A stretch of 64,000 nt of DNA from Granulosicoccus sp965367215 (GCA_965367215.1 CBDUIJ010000001.1:1-64000), one strand, 5' to 3'; positions 25,783 through 35,577 are shown, counted from the stretch's first letter. The notes: generated by a model not told the origin, from the sequence alone. Translations and numbers: made by a program.

Positions 25783-28700
25783 ATGAATGCACCATTGGTC
25801 AAAGATCCGATCGAACTGCCCGCCAGCCAGTTGCGGGAGATTCCTTATAACTACACCTCGTTCTCCGATCGAGAGATAGCGCTGCGTTATCTGGGCGAAA
25901 GCGGCTGGAAACTGATCCAGTCCCTGCGCAGTGAAAGGCAAACCGGGCAGTCGGCGCGCATGCTGTTCGAGGTACTGGGTGATATCTGGGTCATCGACCG
26001 GAATCCCTTCATCCAGGAAGACTTGCTGAGTAATCGCAAGCGACGAAATTCGCTGGTCGAAGCATTGCGGCATCGTGTGGCACAGATCGTCGAGCGTGCC
26101 GGCGACGACACACGAGTCGAAGAGCTTATCCGTCTGGCAAGCGATGCAATAGGATCTTTCCAGCAGCGGCTGACCGAAATGCAGGCACTGCGCAAGCGCA
26201 CGCTGCAACAGATGCGCGGCGTCACGCACGCTGACAATGTTCGCTTTGACGGCTTGTCACGTGTTTCTCACGTCACCGATGCGACCGACTGGCGCGTAGA
26301 GCTGCCGTTCGTCGTACTGACGCCGGATAGCGAGGCGGAATTGCCCGGCATCATCAAGCAGTGCATTGCTCTGTCCTTGACCATGATTCCCAGAGGCGGT
26401 GGCACCGGTTACACGGGTGGTGCAATTCCGTTGCACGCTCGCACGGCTGTCATCAATCTGGAAAAGCTGGACGCACGCGGGGCTGTGCAGGCGATCAAAT
26501 TGCCGGCCGAGCAGGATATGCCGGAGCGGCAGATACACACGATTCGTGTCGAAGCCGGCGTGGTCACGCGTCGCGTCAGCGAAGATGCGCAAGCCATGGG
26601 CCTGGCCTTTGCAGTCGACCCGACCTCGCAGGATGCCTCCACCATTGGTGGCAACATCGCGATGAACGCCGGTGGCAAGAAGGCCGTGTTGTGGGGTACA
26701 ACCCTCGACAATCTGCTTTCCTGGCGCATGGTTGATCCAGACGGGCATTGGCTGGACATCGAGCGGCTTGCGCACAATCTGGGCAAGATTCACGTGCAGC
26801 CCGTCGTGCAGTTTCGCGTGACTCGACGTGATGCCGATACCAATGAAGTCATTGGTGAGCCCTGGGTCATCGATGCACCGGGTGCCAGTCTTCGACAGCA
26901 GGGCCTGGGCAAGGATGTCACCGACAAGTTTCTCGGGGGGCTGCCGGGCGTGCAGAAGGAAGGGTGTGATGGTCTCATTACCTCCGCTGTCTTCATCCTG
27001 CATCGCATGCCGGAACATGTACGGACCGTCTGCATGGAGTTCTATGGACGAGACCTGAGACAGGCCGTTCTGGGAATTACCGAGGTCAAGGACTTCATCG
27101 ATGCCACTGACGGCATCCAGCTGGCCGGTCTCGAGCATCTGGATGACCGCTATATCAAGGCGGTCAAATACAGCGCCAAGGCTGCTCGTGGGGAGTTGCC
27201 ACGGATGTTGCTGATGGCCGATATCGTCAGCGACGACGAGAACCTGCTGGGCAAGGTCGCCTCCGGCGTGGTGCAGCTGGTCAACAAGCGTGGGGCCGAA
27301 GGCTTCATAGCCATCAGTGCAGAAGCTCGCAAGCAGTTCTGGGCAGCGCGTTCACGCACCGCAGCCATTGCAGCGCACACCAATGCCTTCAAGATCAATG
27401 AGGACGTGGTCATCCCGCTGCCGCGGCTTGCCGACTACAGCGAAGGCATCGAGCGTATCAATATCGAGCATTCACTGAGCAACAAGTTACGCATGCTCGA
27501 TGAGGTCAGGCGCCTTCTGAAATCGGATGAGTCGCGTGCTCTGGTGGCGAGCCCGGCCGATGATTCCGAAGAGGGTAGTGCGATCGTGCATGGCAGTCTG
27601 GCAGCGGGCGCTGCCATGCTGGACAAGGTCTACGACAAGTGGGCGGCGCTCTATGATCAGCTGCAGCATTCGGAACATCAATTCATCCAGGCACTGCGCG
27701 ACCGACGTGAACCGGTAGAGCAGGACGAGTGTGTCAAGGCCTTGCTGGGACGCGAGGATGAGATTTCCTATCGCGCGTCGGTTGAAAAACCGCTGAAGGA
27801 TCGCTTCTCGGGCACGCGCTATGTTCGCCTGCTTAAGAAAATCGACGAGATTCATGGGCAATGGCGGCCGCAGCGCCTGTTCGCCGCATTGCATATGCAC
27901 GCGGGCGACGGAAATATTCATACCAATATTCCGGTCAATTCCAACGACTACACGATGATGCGCCAGGCTGAAGGCATCGTTGACCGGGTCATGGACCTGG
28001 CACGTCTGCTCGATGGGGTGATATCGGGTGAGCACGGTATCGGTCTGACCAAGATGCAGTACATGGACGAGAGCGTGGTCAACGCCTTTGCCGACTACAA
28101 GCAGGCAGTGGATCCCGAGGGGCATTTCAACAAGGGCAAGCTGATGCCCGGCTCCAATCTGGATAATGCCTATACGCCGTCCTTGCGACTGGTACAGCAG
28201 GAAGCGCTGATTCTCGAACAGAGTGAGCTCGGGGCGCTCAATGACAGTATCAAGGACTGTCTGCGATGCGGTAAATGCAAGCCTGTGTGTACCACGCATG
28301 CGCCGGGTGCCAATCTGCTGTACTCGCCTCGCAACAAGGTGCTGGGTACGGGTCTGATCATCGAAGCGTTTCTCTATGAGGAGCAGACTCGCCGGGGCCT
28401 GTCCATCAGGCACTTCGACGAGATGAACAACATAGCTGACCACTGCACGGTCTGCCACAAGTGCCTGGCGCCTTGTCCAGTCGATATCGACTTCGGTGAT
28501 GTGTCCATCACCATGCGCAAGATCCTGAAAGACCGTGGCCAGAAGAACTTCAGTCTGGGTACCCAGGTGTCCATGGCATTTCTCAATGCGAAGGACCCGG
28601 CTACCATCAAGATCATGCGCAAAGGCATGGCCGAATGGGGGTTTCAGGCGCAACGTGCGGCCAGTGCGGTGCTGGGCAAGCTGCCGGCTGTCCGTCACAG

Positions 28701-29676
28701 TCGTCAGCAGCCACCCAATACCAGTGAGCCGGCCAAGCCGATAGAGCAGGTCGTGCACTTCGTCAATCGCAAGCTGCCGAACCGCAAGATGCTGCCTGCA
28801 AAGACAACTCGAGCCCTGCTGGGTATCGAGAATCGCGACTATGTGCCGATCATCCGCAACCCCGAGAAGGCGACGGATGACAGTGATGCCGTGTTCTACT
28901 TTCCGGGATGCGGCTCGGAGCGTCTGTTCAGTCAGGTGGGACTGGCCACACTTGCCATGTTGTACGACACAGGCAGCAAGACCGTTCTGCCACCGGGGTA
29001 TCTGTGTTGTGGATATCCACAGACCTCCACCGGAGATGTGGACAAGGGCAAACAGATCACCACCGAAAACCGGGTGTTGTTTCATCGGGTTGCCAATACG
29101 CTGAACTATCTGGATATCAAGACCGTGATCGTGTCCTGCGGAACCTGTATGGACCAATTGCTGAAGTATGAGTTCGAGAAGATATTCCCGGGTTGCCGCT
29201 TGCTGGATATTCACGAGTATCTGATGGAAAAACAGTACTCGCTGGACGGGGTGAGTGGTGAGCACTATGTCTATCACGACCCCTGTCACAGCCCGATGAA
29301 GACCTACCAGCCGTTGAAAGTGACCGAGGCGCTGCTTGGCAAGCCGGTTACGCTGTCTGACAGATGTTGCGGGGAAGCAGGTACCTTTGCGGTGGCGCGG
29401 CCGGATATCGCCTCTCAGGTGCGTCAGCGCAAGGCAACCGAGCTGGTGGCCAATCTGGAAGCCAATGGTGTCAGCAAGGGGGAGACCAAGCATGACGTCA
29501 AGATGATGACCTCATGTCCGGCCTGTGTGCAGGGCCTGAGCCGCTACCGCGACGAAACCGGAATGGATACCGATTACATCGTGGTCGAGTTGGCCAAAGG
29601 CCTGTTTGGTGAAAACTGGGCCAATGATTTCGTCGATCGTGCCAATCAGGGAGGGGTGGAGCAGGTACTGCTCTAG
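25783..29676 (+). CDS. FAD- and Fe-S-containing dehydrogenase (DUF3683/D-lactate dehydrogenase-like)
   Basis: This giant fused oxidoreductase has 1297 residues. The first ~150 resemble the DUF3683 N-domain. A PCMH-type FAD domain follows (PRGGGTGYTGGAIP near 201), and an FAD-oxidase C-terminal domain contains HMHAGDGNIHTNIP near 704. A ferredoxin module has two 4Fe-4S motifs (CLRCGKCKPVC at ~826, CTVCHKCLAPCP at ~888), and two CCG heterodisulfide-reductase-type repeats lie at ~1075 and ~1195. Relatives oxidise D-2-hydroxy acids such as D-lactate or 2-hydroxyglutarate and pass electrons to the respiratory chain. The substrate is unassigned. It stands alone, after the rpsI terminator. Confidence 0.85.
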   Translation: MNAPLVKDPIELPASQLREIPYNYTSFSDREIALRYLGESGWKLIQSLRSERQTGQSARMLFEVLGDIWVIDRNPFIQEDLLSNRKRRNSLVEALRHRVAQIVERAGDDTRVEELIRLASDAIGSFQQRLTEMQALRKRTLQQMRGVTHADNVRFDGLSRVSHVTDATDWRVELPFVVLTPDSEAELPGIIKQCIALSLTMIPRGGGTGYTGGAIPLHARTAVINLEKLDARGAVQAIKLPAEQDMPERQIHTIRVEAGVVTRRVSEDAQAMGLAFAVDPTSQDASTIGGNIAMNAGGKKAVLWGTTLDNLLSWRMVDPDGHWLDIERLAHNLGKIHVQPVVQFRVTRRDADTNEVIGEPWVIDAPGASLRQQGLGKDVTDKFLGGLPGVQKEGCDGLITSAVFILHRMPEHVRTVCMEFYGRDLRQAVLGITEVKDFIDATDGIQLAGLEHLDDRYIKAVKYSAKAARGELPRMLLMADIVSDDENLLGKVASGVVQLVNKRGAEGFIAISAEARKQFWAARSRTAAIAAHTNAFKINEDVVIPLPRLADYSEGIERINIEHSLSNKLRMLDEVRRLLKSDESRALVASPADDSEEGSAIVHGSLAAGAAMLDKVYDKWAALYDQLQHSEHQFIQALRDRREPVEQDECVKALLGREDEISYRASVEKPLKDRFSGTRYVRLLKKIDEIHGQWRPQRLFAALHMHAGDGNIHTNIPVNSNDYTMMRQAEGIVDRVMDLARLLDGVISGEHGIGLTKMQYMDESVVNAFADYKQAVDPEGHFNKGKLMPGSNLDNAYTPSLRLVQQEALILEQSELGALNDSIKDCLRCGKCKPVCTTHAPGANLLYSPRNKVLGTGLIIEAFLYEEQTRRGLSIRHFDEMNNIADHCTVCHKCLAPCPVDIDFGDVSITMRKILKDRGQKNFSLGTQVSMAFLNAKDPATIKIMRKGMAEWGFQAQRAASAVLGKLPAVRHSRQQPPNTSEPAKPIEQVVHFVNRKLPNRKMLPAKTTRALLGIENRDYVPIIRNPEKATDDSDAVFYFPGCGSERLFSQVGLATLAMLYDTGSKTVLPPGYLCCGYPQTSTGDVDKGKQITTENRVLFHRVANTLNYLDIKTVIVSCGTCMDQLLKYEFEKIFPGCRLLDIHEYLMEKQYSLDGVSGEHYVYHDPCHSPMKTYQPLKVTEALLGKPVTLSDRCCGEAGTFAVARPDIASQVRQRKATELVANLEANGVSKGETKHDVKMMTSCPACVQGLSRYRDETGMDTDYIVVELAKGLFGENWANDFVDRANQGGVEQVLL

Positions 29677-29681
29677 GCTGT

Positions 29682-29716
29682 CAGGCCGTGATCCGCTACT
29701 GGCGGATCATGGCCTG
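29682..29716. terminator. Long hairpin between convergent dehydrogenase and dgt
   Basis: CAGGCC-G-TGATCCGC pairs with GCGGATCA-T-GGCCTG (15 positions including one G-U) around TACTG. It overlaps the dgt stop codon and probably ends transcription from both directions. Confidence 0.65.
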
Positions 29717-31059
29717 TCGAATATCGATCCCGAGGTCGGGCTGAGCAACTTGTGGTAGAGCTTGCCGGCTGATACATCGGTCATGCTGGACAGATAATCG
29801 GCGATGGCCCGCAGACCAACCTGCTCGTATTGGGCAAATACCGGAATCGGCAACAGTCGTTGTGGGTTGGCAGCAAATATCTCGAACAGGCGGATGACGA
29901 CTCGCTGCCCCTTGTATTGCAGCATTTGCAATTCGGGACGGAATATCACATGACTCATGACGAAATCCTTTATGAGCCTGAGAATTCTGTAGGCCAGTGG
30001 TTCCATGACCGTTTGTAATCTCAGCAAAGGGGCGTCGAAGGCGTCTTGCTCATTGATGACAATGCTGCGGATGAGGTAACCCACGAACCGGCTGATGGCA
30101 TGTTTGCGATCCTTGGCAGAGGCGCTGAACAGCAGGCGGTTGAATTCTTCCATATGCCTGTTGATGGGATTCTCCGGCCATTCGAGCAGTTTTGCCGAGA
30201 CCTGTTCCATCCAGACGTCGCGATCGACCAGGCCCAGAGCCAGTGCATCTTCGAGATCATGAACGCCATAGGCTATGTCGTCCGCCAGCTCCATGATGCT
30301 GGTATCCAGAGACTTGTAGAGTGTGCGGCCATGACCGAGCGGAGATGACTCGGTCGTCAGAAATCTGTCGCGATCAGTGGGCGAAAAGGGCTCCAACAGC
30401 CAGTCGAGAACATCGCGTTCAGAGTCGTAGATGCACTTCGGGGGAGCCCATTGGTCGATGTTCAGAGGGTTGTCCTGTGCTACGGGGACGTAGTTGCAGA
30501 CCCTGGAATAAGTCGTGGGGTATTTGATTGTCCCCAGCATCGCCCTGCGAGTCAGATCGAGTCCGGAATCAGGTGAATACTCTCCCAGCCGAGCCAGAAT
30601 ACGCAAAGTCTGACCATTGGCCTCGAAGCCGCCGTGGTCACGCATCATGGTGTTCATGGCAACTTCGCCACCATGACCGAATGGCGAGTGTCCGATGTCG
30701 TGGGCGAGACAGATGGCTTCGATGAGGCTGAACGAAGGTATCAAAGGCTCGTAGTCGGCGTTTTCCGGTTGATCGCGCAGCCATTCGCAAATGCCGGAAC
30801 CGACTTGTGCCACTTCCAGAGAGTGGGTGAGGCGGGTGCGATAGAAGTCGCTTTCACCCAGGCCCAGCACCTGAGTCTTGGACTGCAGGCTGCGGAAAGA
30901 TGCGCTGTGGATGATTCGGGCGCGATCACGCTGATACTGGCTATCTTCTCGGGTACTATTGAATCCGCGCCCCGGATGGCTCTGGTATTCTGATCGTCGT
31001 TCTAGCCAGACGCTCAAGGTGTTGCTCCTGCCAGGATCGAAAATGTCAGTCCCGGTCAT
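29707..31059 (-). CDS. dgt: Deoxyguanosinetriphosphate triphosphohydrolase-like protein
   Basis: The 450-residue HD-superfamily enzyme shows H79 in TRLTHSLEVAQ, the HD pair at 120-121 in LAHDIGHSPFGHGGE, and the later LADDIAYGVHDLEDAL. These bind the metal and dNTP. The family hydrolyses dGTP (or other dNTPs) to the nucleoside and tripolyphosphate, affecting dNTP pools. FRSLQSKTQVLG is also typical. It is transcribed toward the FAD dehydrogenase and shares the terminator hairpin with it. Substrate choice within the family cannot be read. Confidence 0.92.
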   Translation of the reverse strand: MTGTDIFDPGRSNTLSVWLERRSEYQSHPGRGFNSTREDSQYQRDRARIIHSASFRSLQSKTQVLGLGESDFYRTRLTHSLEVAQVGSGICEWLRDQPENADYEPLIPSFSLIEAICLAHDIGHSPFGHGGEVAMNTMMRDHGGFEANGQTLRILARLGEYSPDSGLDLTRRAMLGTIKYPTTYSRVCNYVPVAQDNPLNIDQWAPPKCIYDSERDVLDWLLEPFSPTDRDRFLTTESSPLGHGRTLYKSLDTSIMELADDIAYGVHDLEDALALGLVDRDVWMEQVSAKLLEWPENPINRHMEEFNRLLFSASAKDRKHAISRFVGYLIRSIVINEQDAFDAPLLRLQTVMEPLAYRILRLIKDFVMSHVIFRPELQMLQYKGQRVVIRLFEIFAANPQRLLPIPVFAQYEQVGLRAIADYLSSMTDVSAGKLYHKLLSPTSGSIFDRP

Positions 31060-31401
31060 GGTGTTGTTTTCAGGTAGAGTCAGGCTGTCGAGGCAGTGTC
31101 AATTGCAGGTGACAATTACCGTGTCAGCTTGAATATGCCAACAGTGACATCATAGTGTAAGACATTGGCGCTCAACGAGCGTACTTTACAAGGTACAGTT
31201 TTTCTACAGGGTCTGAACGCAAGATGCATTTGGCAGTATGGAAAAATTTGCCGGATACAATGTATGACACATATTCGAAATACAATTGATGGCCCTGAAG
31301 AGTATTTTCGTTTCATGTCTCAAGGAATCGCGAGTGTCATAAGGTAGTTGAATTGGCACCCGTGTCATCGCTCGCACGTTAAATCATAACTTCAATTGAC
31401 A
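31060..31401. other. 342-bp region between dgt and the RAYT gene
   Basis: No gene is evident. The string GTGTCA occurs four times (near 31097, 31122, 31334 and 31363), and TGTCAATTG near 31097 is the reverse complement of CAATTGACA just before the RAYT start codon. No REP-type palindrome was recognised. The divergent promoters of dgt and the RAYT gene should lie here. Confidence 0.35.
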
Positions 31402-32346
31402 ATGGCCAGAAAACCCAGGATTCATTTCTCAGGAGCCGTCTACCATGTGACTCTCACAGGGCTTGACCAGCAACCGATATTCAAGACAGTTGCTGATCGC
31501 CGAGCGTGGGAATCACTGGTGGAAGAAGGAGCTCAGCGCTTCGGGCACACCTTGCACGCTTACTGCTGGGCAAGGAACCATGTGCAGATGGCAATTCAGG
31601 TAGGTGATGCACCTCTGTCGAAGGTGATGCAGAACCTGTCTTTCCGATATACCCGATATTTCAACAAGCACCACAAGCGTGAAGGGGCTCTTTTTCAAGG
31701 GCGCTACAAGGCGATCCTCATCGATCCCGATGAATACCTCAACGATCTTGTGCGTTACATTCACAACAATCCTGTTCGCAATGCCAAGGCGAAGTCGGCA
31801 GACGCGGCCAAGTGGACCAGTTACCAGGCCTATATGGATGCGGACAAGCAGCCGCCCTGGTTGACGACATCCACAGTGCTGTCCACATTCGGCAAGACCG
31901 ACAAGGCTTCACGCAAGGCATTTGCAAAATTCGTTGATGCCGGTCGGGACGAAGGTGAACGAGTCGATCTGATGCGTGGTACGGATGGTGGACGTCTGCT
32001 TGGCAATGCCAAATTCGCCAAGAAGGCTCTGAAGCCGGTCAAGGTCAAGCCACCCATCATGACGCTCAACCAGCTGGTGAAGCGGGTCTGCAAGGAAGAG
32101 GACGTCAAGGAGGCACAGCTGAAGAGCGAGAGCCGCGCTCGACATGAAAGCCGGATCCGGCAGACCATTACCTATCTTGCGATGGAGCTGGAAGTGGCCA
32201 GCCTGACGGCAATGGCAGAACGTTTCAATCGCGACCTCACTACCATGAGTCGTAATCAACGTTACTTCCGTGATCGCCTCAATGACGATGCCGAGTTGCA
32301 GAAGCATGTTCGCAAGCTTCAGCGACTGTTGCGGTCCGGCGATTGA
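31402..32346 (+). CDS. REP-associated tyrosine transposase-like protein (RAYT, Y1/HUH family)
   Basis: Starting at ATG 31402 (the frame opens with TTG ACA ATG) gives 314 residues. The N-terminal Y1 transposase domain begins MARKPRIHFSGAVYHVT. The usual metal-binding H-x-H reads CWARNHVQMAIQ, so the second His is Gln (H60, Q62). The tyrosine helix is EYLNDLVRYIHNNPVR, with Y112 or Y119 as nucleophile candidates. Residues ~200-314 form a basic helical region resembling the DnaA-like or helix-turn-helix tail of long RAYTs. These domesticated single-copy proteins are tied to REP palindromes. There are no terminal repeats, so it is not itself an insertion sequence. Confidence 0.85.
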   Translation: MARKPRIHFSGAVYHVTLTGLDQQPIFKTVADRRAWESLVEEGAQRFGHTLHAYCWARNHVQMAIQVGDAPLSKVMQNLSFRYTRYFNKHHKREGALFQGRYKAILIDPDEYLNDLVRYIHNNPVRNAKAKSADAAKWTSYQAYMDADKQPPWLTTSTVLSTFGKTDKASRKAFAKFVDAGRDEGERVDLMRGTDGGRLLGNAKFAKKALKPVKVKPPIMTLNQLVKRVCKEEDVKEAQLKSESRARHESRIRQTITYLAMELEVASLTAMAERFNRDLTTMSRNQRYFRDRLNDDAELQKHVRKLQRLLRSGD

Positions 32347-32384
32347 GAAATGTCGGTGACTGCCTTGATTACTGACGTGTTGCC

Positions 32385-32897
32385 ATGACGGAATGGTTGG
32401 ACATCGTAGACGAGACAGACACGGTGATTGGCCGTGCCCCACGCGATCGAATACATCGCGAGGGGCATCTGCATCGCTCGGCACATATTGCCCTGTTCAA
32501 TTCGAGCGGGCAGATTTTCGTGCAGTTGCGCAGTCGCTTCAAGGACATGGCTGCCGGCTTGTGGGATACCAGCGCCGCTGGTCATGTTGACAGTGGCGAG
32601 TCCTACGAGGCCTGTGCCGTTCGTGAGTTACATGAAGAGCTGGGTGTCAGGGTAGGTGCTGATAGTCTGCAGTCGGTCGGCCAACTTCGGCCGCACGAAC
32701 GCAATGGCTTTGAATTCACTGAAGTCTATGCCGTCTTCTCCGATCAGACGCTGGTACTTCAGGAAGAAGAGATAGAGGATGGCCGCTGGGTCAGCCTGCA
32801 GGAGCTGGATCTGTGGATGCAGCAAAGTCCTTCGGATTTCACACAGGTGTTCAGAGTCATCTGTCCGATGATCAGGCATCTGGATAACAGCCGCTGA
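32385..32897 (+). CDS. Nudix hydrolase
   Basis: The 170-residue protein has the complete Nudix box at residues 66-88 (GHVDSGESYEACAVRELHEE and following LGV), with the metal-binding R-E-x2-E-E. The opening EWLDIVDETDTVIG and RDRIHREGHLHRS match the YfcD/isopentenyl-isomerase-like branch. Nudix enzymes cleave nucleoside diphosphate-linked compounds; the substrate here is unknown. It lies 38 bases after the RAYT gene, on the same strand, and 106 before the flavoprotein gene. Confidence 0.85.
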   Translation: MTEWLDIVDETDTVIGRAPRDRIHREGHLHRSAHIALFNSSGQIFVQLRSRFKDMAAGLWDTSAAGHVDSGESYEACAVRELHEELGVRVGADSLQSVGQLRPHERNGFEFTEVYAVFSDQTLVLQEEEIEDGRWVSLQELDLWMQQSPSDFTQVFRVICPMIRHLDNSR

Positions 32898-33003
32898 CTG
32901 GACCCATTGCCTGTGCCGTTCTGTCGGTCGAGGCTTGCGGGTAACTCTGATACAAGTGATAGTTGTCGTATGACAACCATTCACCCAATCGAGGTACCTC
33001 ACC

Positions 33004-35460
33004 GTGACAGATTCTCTGCCAAGCAAGGCTAGCGCCGTTATCATCGGTGGGGGCGTGACCGGGGCCAGTGTCGCGTATCACCTCGCCAAGCTGGGCTGGC
33101 AGGATGTCGTTCTACTCGAGCGCAAGCAGTTTGCCTGCGGCACCACCTGGCACGCGGCAGGCCTGATCGGCACCGTACGGGCGAACGAAAGTCATGCCCG
33201 CCTTACCGAATACTCCATGCGCCTTCTGCACGATCTGGAACAGGAAACCGGTCAGTCCACGGGTTTTCGTCAGGTAGGCAGTCTGAGCATCGCACACAGC
33301 AAGGATCGTTGGGAGGAGCTCCGACGAGTGGCTGCGATGAACAACGCTTTCGGCGTTACGCGAGTCGACACGGTGACGCCCGACGAGGTGAAGGCCCTGT
33401 TTCCCCTGATCGACACTGACAGCCTGATTGGTGGCACCTTTGTGGAGCATGATGGTAAAGGTAATCCTATAGAGATTACGACCGCGTTCATCAAGGGGGC
33501 ACGCTTGCACGGAGCACAGTGTCTGGAAGGCATCCGGGTCGAGGAAGTCCTGATCGACAATGGCAAGGTCACCGGGGTGCGTACCGAGCAGGGCACCATT
33601 GCTACCGATTTTGTCGTCAACTGCGGTGGCATGTGGGCCCGCGAACTCGGGCAGAAAAGCGGAGTGAATATTCCCTTGCACGCCTGCGAACACTACTACG
33701 CGGTTACCGAAAAACATGAGTTGGTGACGCCGAATCTCCCCATACTTCGAGACCATGACAAATGTGTCTACATCAAGGAGGATGCCGGTGGCTTGCTGGT
33801 AGGGGCGTTCGAAAAGAAAGCGGTTGCCTGGGGGCAGTTGGGCATTCCTGACGACTTCAGTTTCGATGAGCTTCCCGGTCATATGGAAGAGCAGCTGATG
33901 CCGGTTCTGGAAGACGCGATGGTTCGCGTTCCCATGCTGGCAGACGTGGGGTGGCGCAGCTTTTTCTGCGGGCCAGAGTCCTTTACACCGGATGATCAGT
34001 TTCACGTGGGCGAGGCACCGGAGGTTCGGGGTTATTTCGTGGCGGCCGGGCTCAACTCGGTGGGCATTCAGAGTTCCGGTGGGTTGGGCAAGGTCTGCGC
34101 GGAGTGGATGCACAATGGTTATTGCCCGCTGGATCTGTGGGGCAATGATATTCGCCGCATGTACCCGTTCATGGGTACCCAGGCTTTCGCTGCGGAACGT
34201 GCCGAAGAATCGCTCGGTCTTCTCTACGCCAACCACTATCCGTTCCGCCAGTTCGAAACCGGTCGCAACGTTCGTCTGTCTCCCATTCATCAGCGTCTGC
34301 AGGAACACAATGCCTGCTTTGGCCAGGTGGCAGGCTGGGAGCGAGCCAACTGGTTTGCTCCGGCTGGAGTCGAGCCGAAGTACGAGTACAGCTTCGGACG
34401 GCAGAACTGGTTCGAGCATTCCGCTGCCGAACATGCGGCCACTCGAGAGAGCGTGGCACTGTATGACCAGTCCAGCTTCTCCAAGTATCTTGTACAAGGG
34501 CGCGATGCCACACGTGTTCTACAGAAGATCTGCACGGCCGATATTGATGTCTCGGCCGACAGGATCATCTATACGCACTGGTTGAACGAACGCGGCGGCA
34601 TCGAAGCTGATCTGACTGTCACGCGTCAATCCGAGAACGAATATCTGGTCATCAGTGGCGCGGCTACCACCCACAAGGACCTGCACTGGTTGAGAACTCA
34701 TATCGGGCCGGATGATTTCTGCACGGTCACCGATGTCACCAGTCAGTACGCGGTGTTCGGCGTCATGGGGCCCAACAGCCGAGCCATGCTTGAGCCACTG
34801 CTGCGCATGGACTTGTCCAATGAGGCTTTTCCGTTTGGTCGCAGCGTGCCGGGAGAGATCGGCTATGCACCCATTCGAGTCACCCGGGTATCGTTTGTCG
34901 GTGAGCTGGGCTGGGAACTGTGCCTGCCTGCAGAAATGGCTATCCCCACGTTTGATCGCCTGCTGGAAGCCGGTCAGGCACATGGATTGAAGCTGGCAGG
35001 TTTGCACGCTCTTGACAGTTGTCGTATCGAAAAGAAGTTTCTGCATTTCGGGCACGATGTCGCTGACGAGGATACCCCTCTGGAGGCCGGAGTCGGATTT
35101 GTCTGCGCGATGGACAAGTCCGTTCCCTTTATCGGTCACGATGCGATTGCACGGCAGAAGGAGAGCAAGTCCCATCTGAACAAGCGGCTGGTGCAGTTCG
35201 TACTGCAGGATCCCGAGCCGATGTTCTATCACCATGAACCGATACTGGCAGGCGGCGAGTGCGTAGGTTATCTGACCTCGGGTAACTATGGTCATACACT
35301 GGGTGGCTCTGTCGGTCTGGGTTACGTCAAGAGTATCGAGCCGATAACCGCTGACTGGCTGGCAGGCCAGCAATGGCAGATTGATGTCGGGGGCCAGCGC
35401 TTTGATGCAGCTGCCAGTCTTCGCGCAGCCTATGACCCAAGCGGGGCGCGCATGCGCTGA
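33004..35460 (+). CDS. Dimethylglycine/sarcosine dehydrogenase-like flavoprotein with GcvT domain
   Basis: The 818-residue protein starts with GTG (GAGG about 10 bases upstream). An N-terminal DAO-type FAD domain shows VIIGGGVTGASVAYHL and GTTWHAAGLIG; H50 is the position that carries covalent FAD in dimethylglycine and sarcosine dehydrogenases. The C-terminal half, from ~residue 430, is a folate-binding aminomethyltransferase (GcvT) domain with VTDVTSQYAVFGVMGPNSR and FVGELGWELCLP. Such enzymes demethylate methylated glycines (from betaine or choline) and pass the one-carbon unit to tetrahydrofolate. The exact substrate is uncertain, as many paralogues exist in marine bacteria. Confidence 0.88.
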   Translation: MTDSLPSKASAVIIGGGVTGASVAYHLAKLGWQDVVLLERKQFACGTTWHAAGLIGTVRANESHARLTEYSMRLLHDLEQETGQSTGFRQVGSLSIAHSKDRWEELRRVAAMNNAFGVTRVDTVTPDEVKALFPLIDTDSLIGGTFVEHDGKGNPIEITTAFIKGARLHGAQCLEGIRVEEVLIDNGKVTGVRTEQGTIATDFVVNCGGMWARELGQKSGVNIPLHACEHYYAVTEKHELVTPNLPILRDHDKCVYIKEDAGGLLVGAFEKKAVAWGQLGIPDDFSFDELPGHMEEQLMPVLEDAMVRVPMLADVGWRSFFCGPESFTPDDQFHVGEAPEVRGYFVAAGLNSVGIQSSGGLGKVCAEWMHNGYCPLDLWGNDIRRMYPFMGTQAFAAERAEESLGLLYANHYPFRQFETGRNVRLSPIHQRLQEHNACFGQVAGWERANWFAPAGVEPKYEYSFGRQNWFEHSAAEHAATRESVALYDQSSFSKYLVQGRDATRVLQKICTADIDVSADRIIYTHWLNERGGIEADLTVTRQSENEYLVISGAATTHKDLHWLRTHIGPDDFCTVTDVTSQYAVFGVMGPNSRAMLEPLLRMDLSNEAFPFGRSVPGEIGYAPIRVTRVSFVGELGWELCLPAEMAIPTFDRLLEAGQAHGLKLAGLHALDSCRIEKKFLHFGHDVADEDTPLEAGVGFVCAMDKSVPFIGHDAIARQKESKSHLNKRLVQFVLQDPEPMFYHHEPILAGGECVGYLTSGNYGHTLGGSVGLGYVKSIEPITADWLAGQQWQIDVGGQRFDAAASLRAAYDPSGARMR

Positions 35461-35516
35461 CGCTCAGGTAGTCAGGCATTCATCATTTCGATGAACGCCG
35501 GAGCGCGATGGATGAT

Positions 35517-35541
35517 CACTGCCGGCAATCTGCCGGCAGTG
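35517..35541. repeat. Perfect 11-bp palindrome between the flavoprotein and rmlC
   Basis: CACTGCCGGCA and TGCCGGCAGTG flank ATC. There is no T-run, so it may be a terminator for the flavoprotein gene, an operator, or a REP-like element related to the RAYT 3 kb upstream. Confidence 0.6.
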
Positions 35542-35577
35542 GAAGTGGCCCGCCTCGTGCTTCGTAAGGAGTTCCAA

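Noticed and set aside
27487..29493. Minus-strand open frame of 668 codons
   Set aside because: It lies fully antisense to the FAD/Fe-S dehydrogenase, which has clear domains and motifs. The His/Arg/Gln-rich product has no recognisable motif and is a codon-bias shadow.
31060..31401. REP array next to the RAYT gene
   Set aside because: Only scattered GTGTCA strings and a 9-base inverted match were seen, with no repeated palindromes of REP type.
33112..34497. Minus-strand open frame of 461 codons
   Set aside because: It is antisense to the dimethylglycine-dehydrogenase-like gene and has no protein features.
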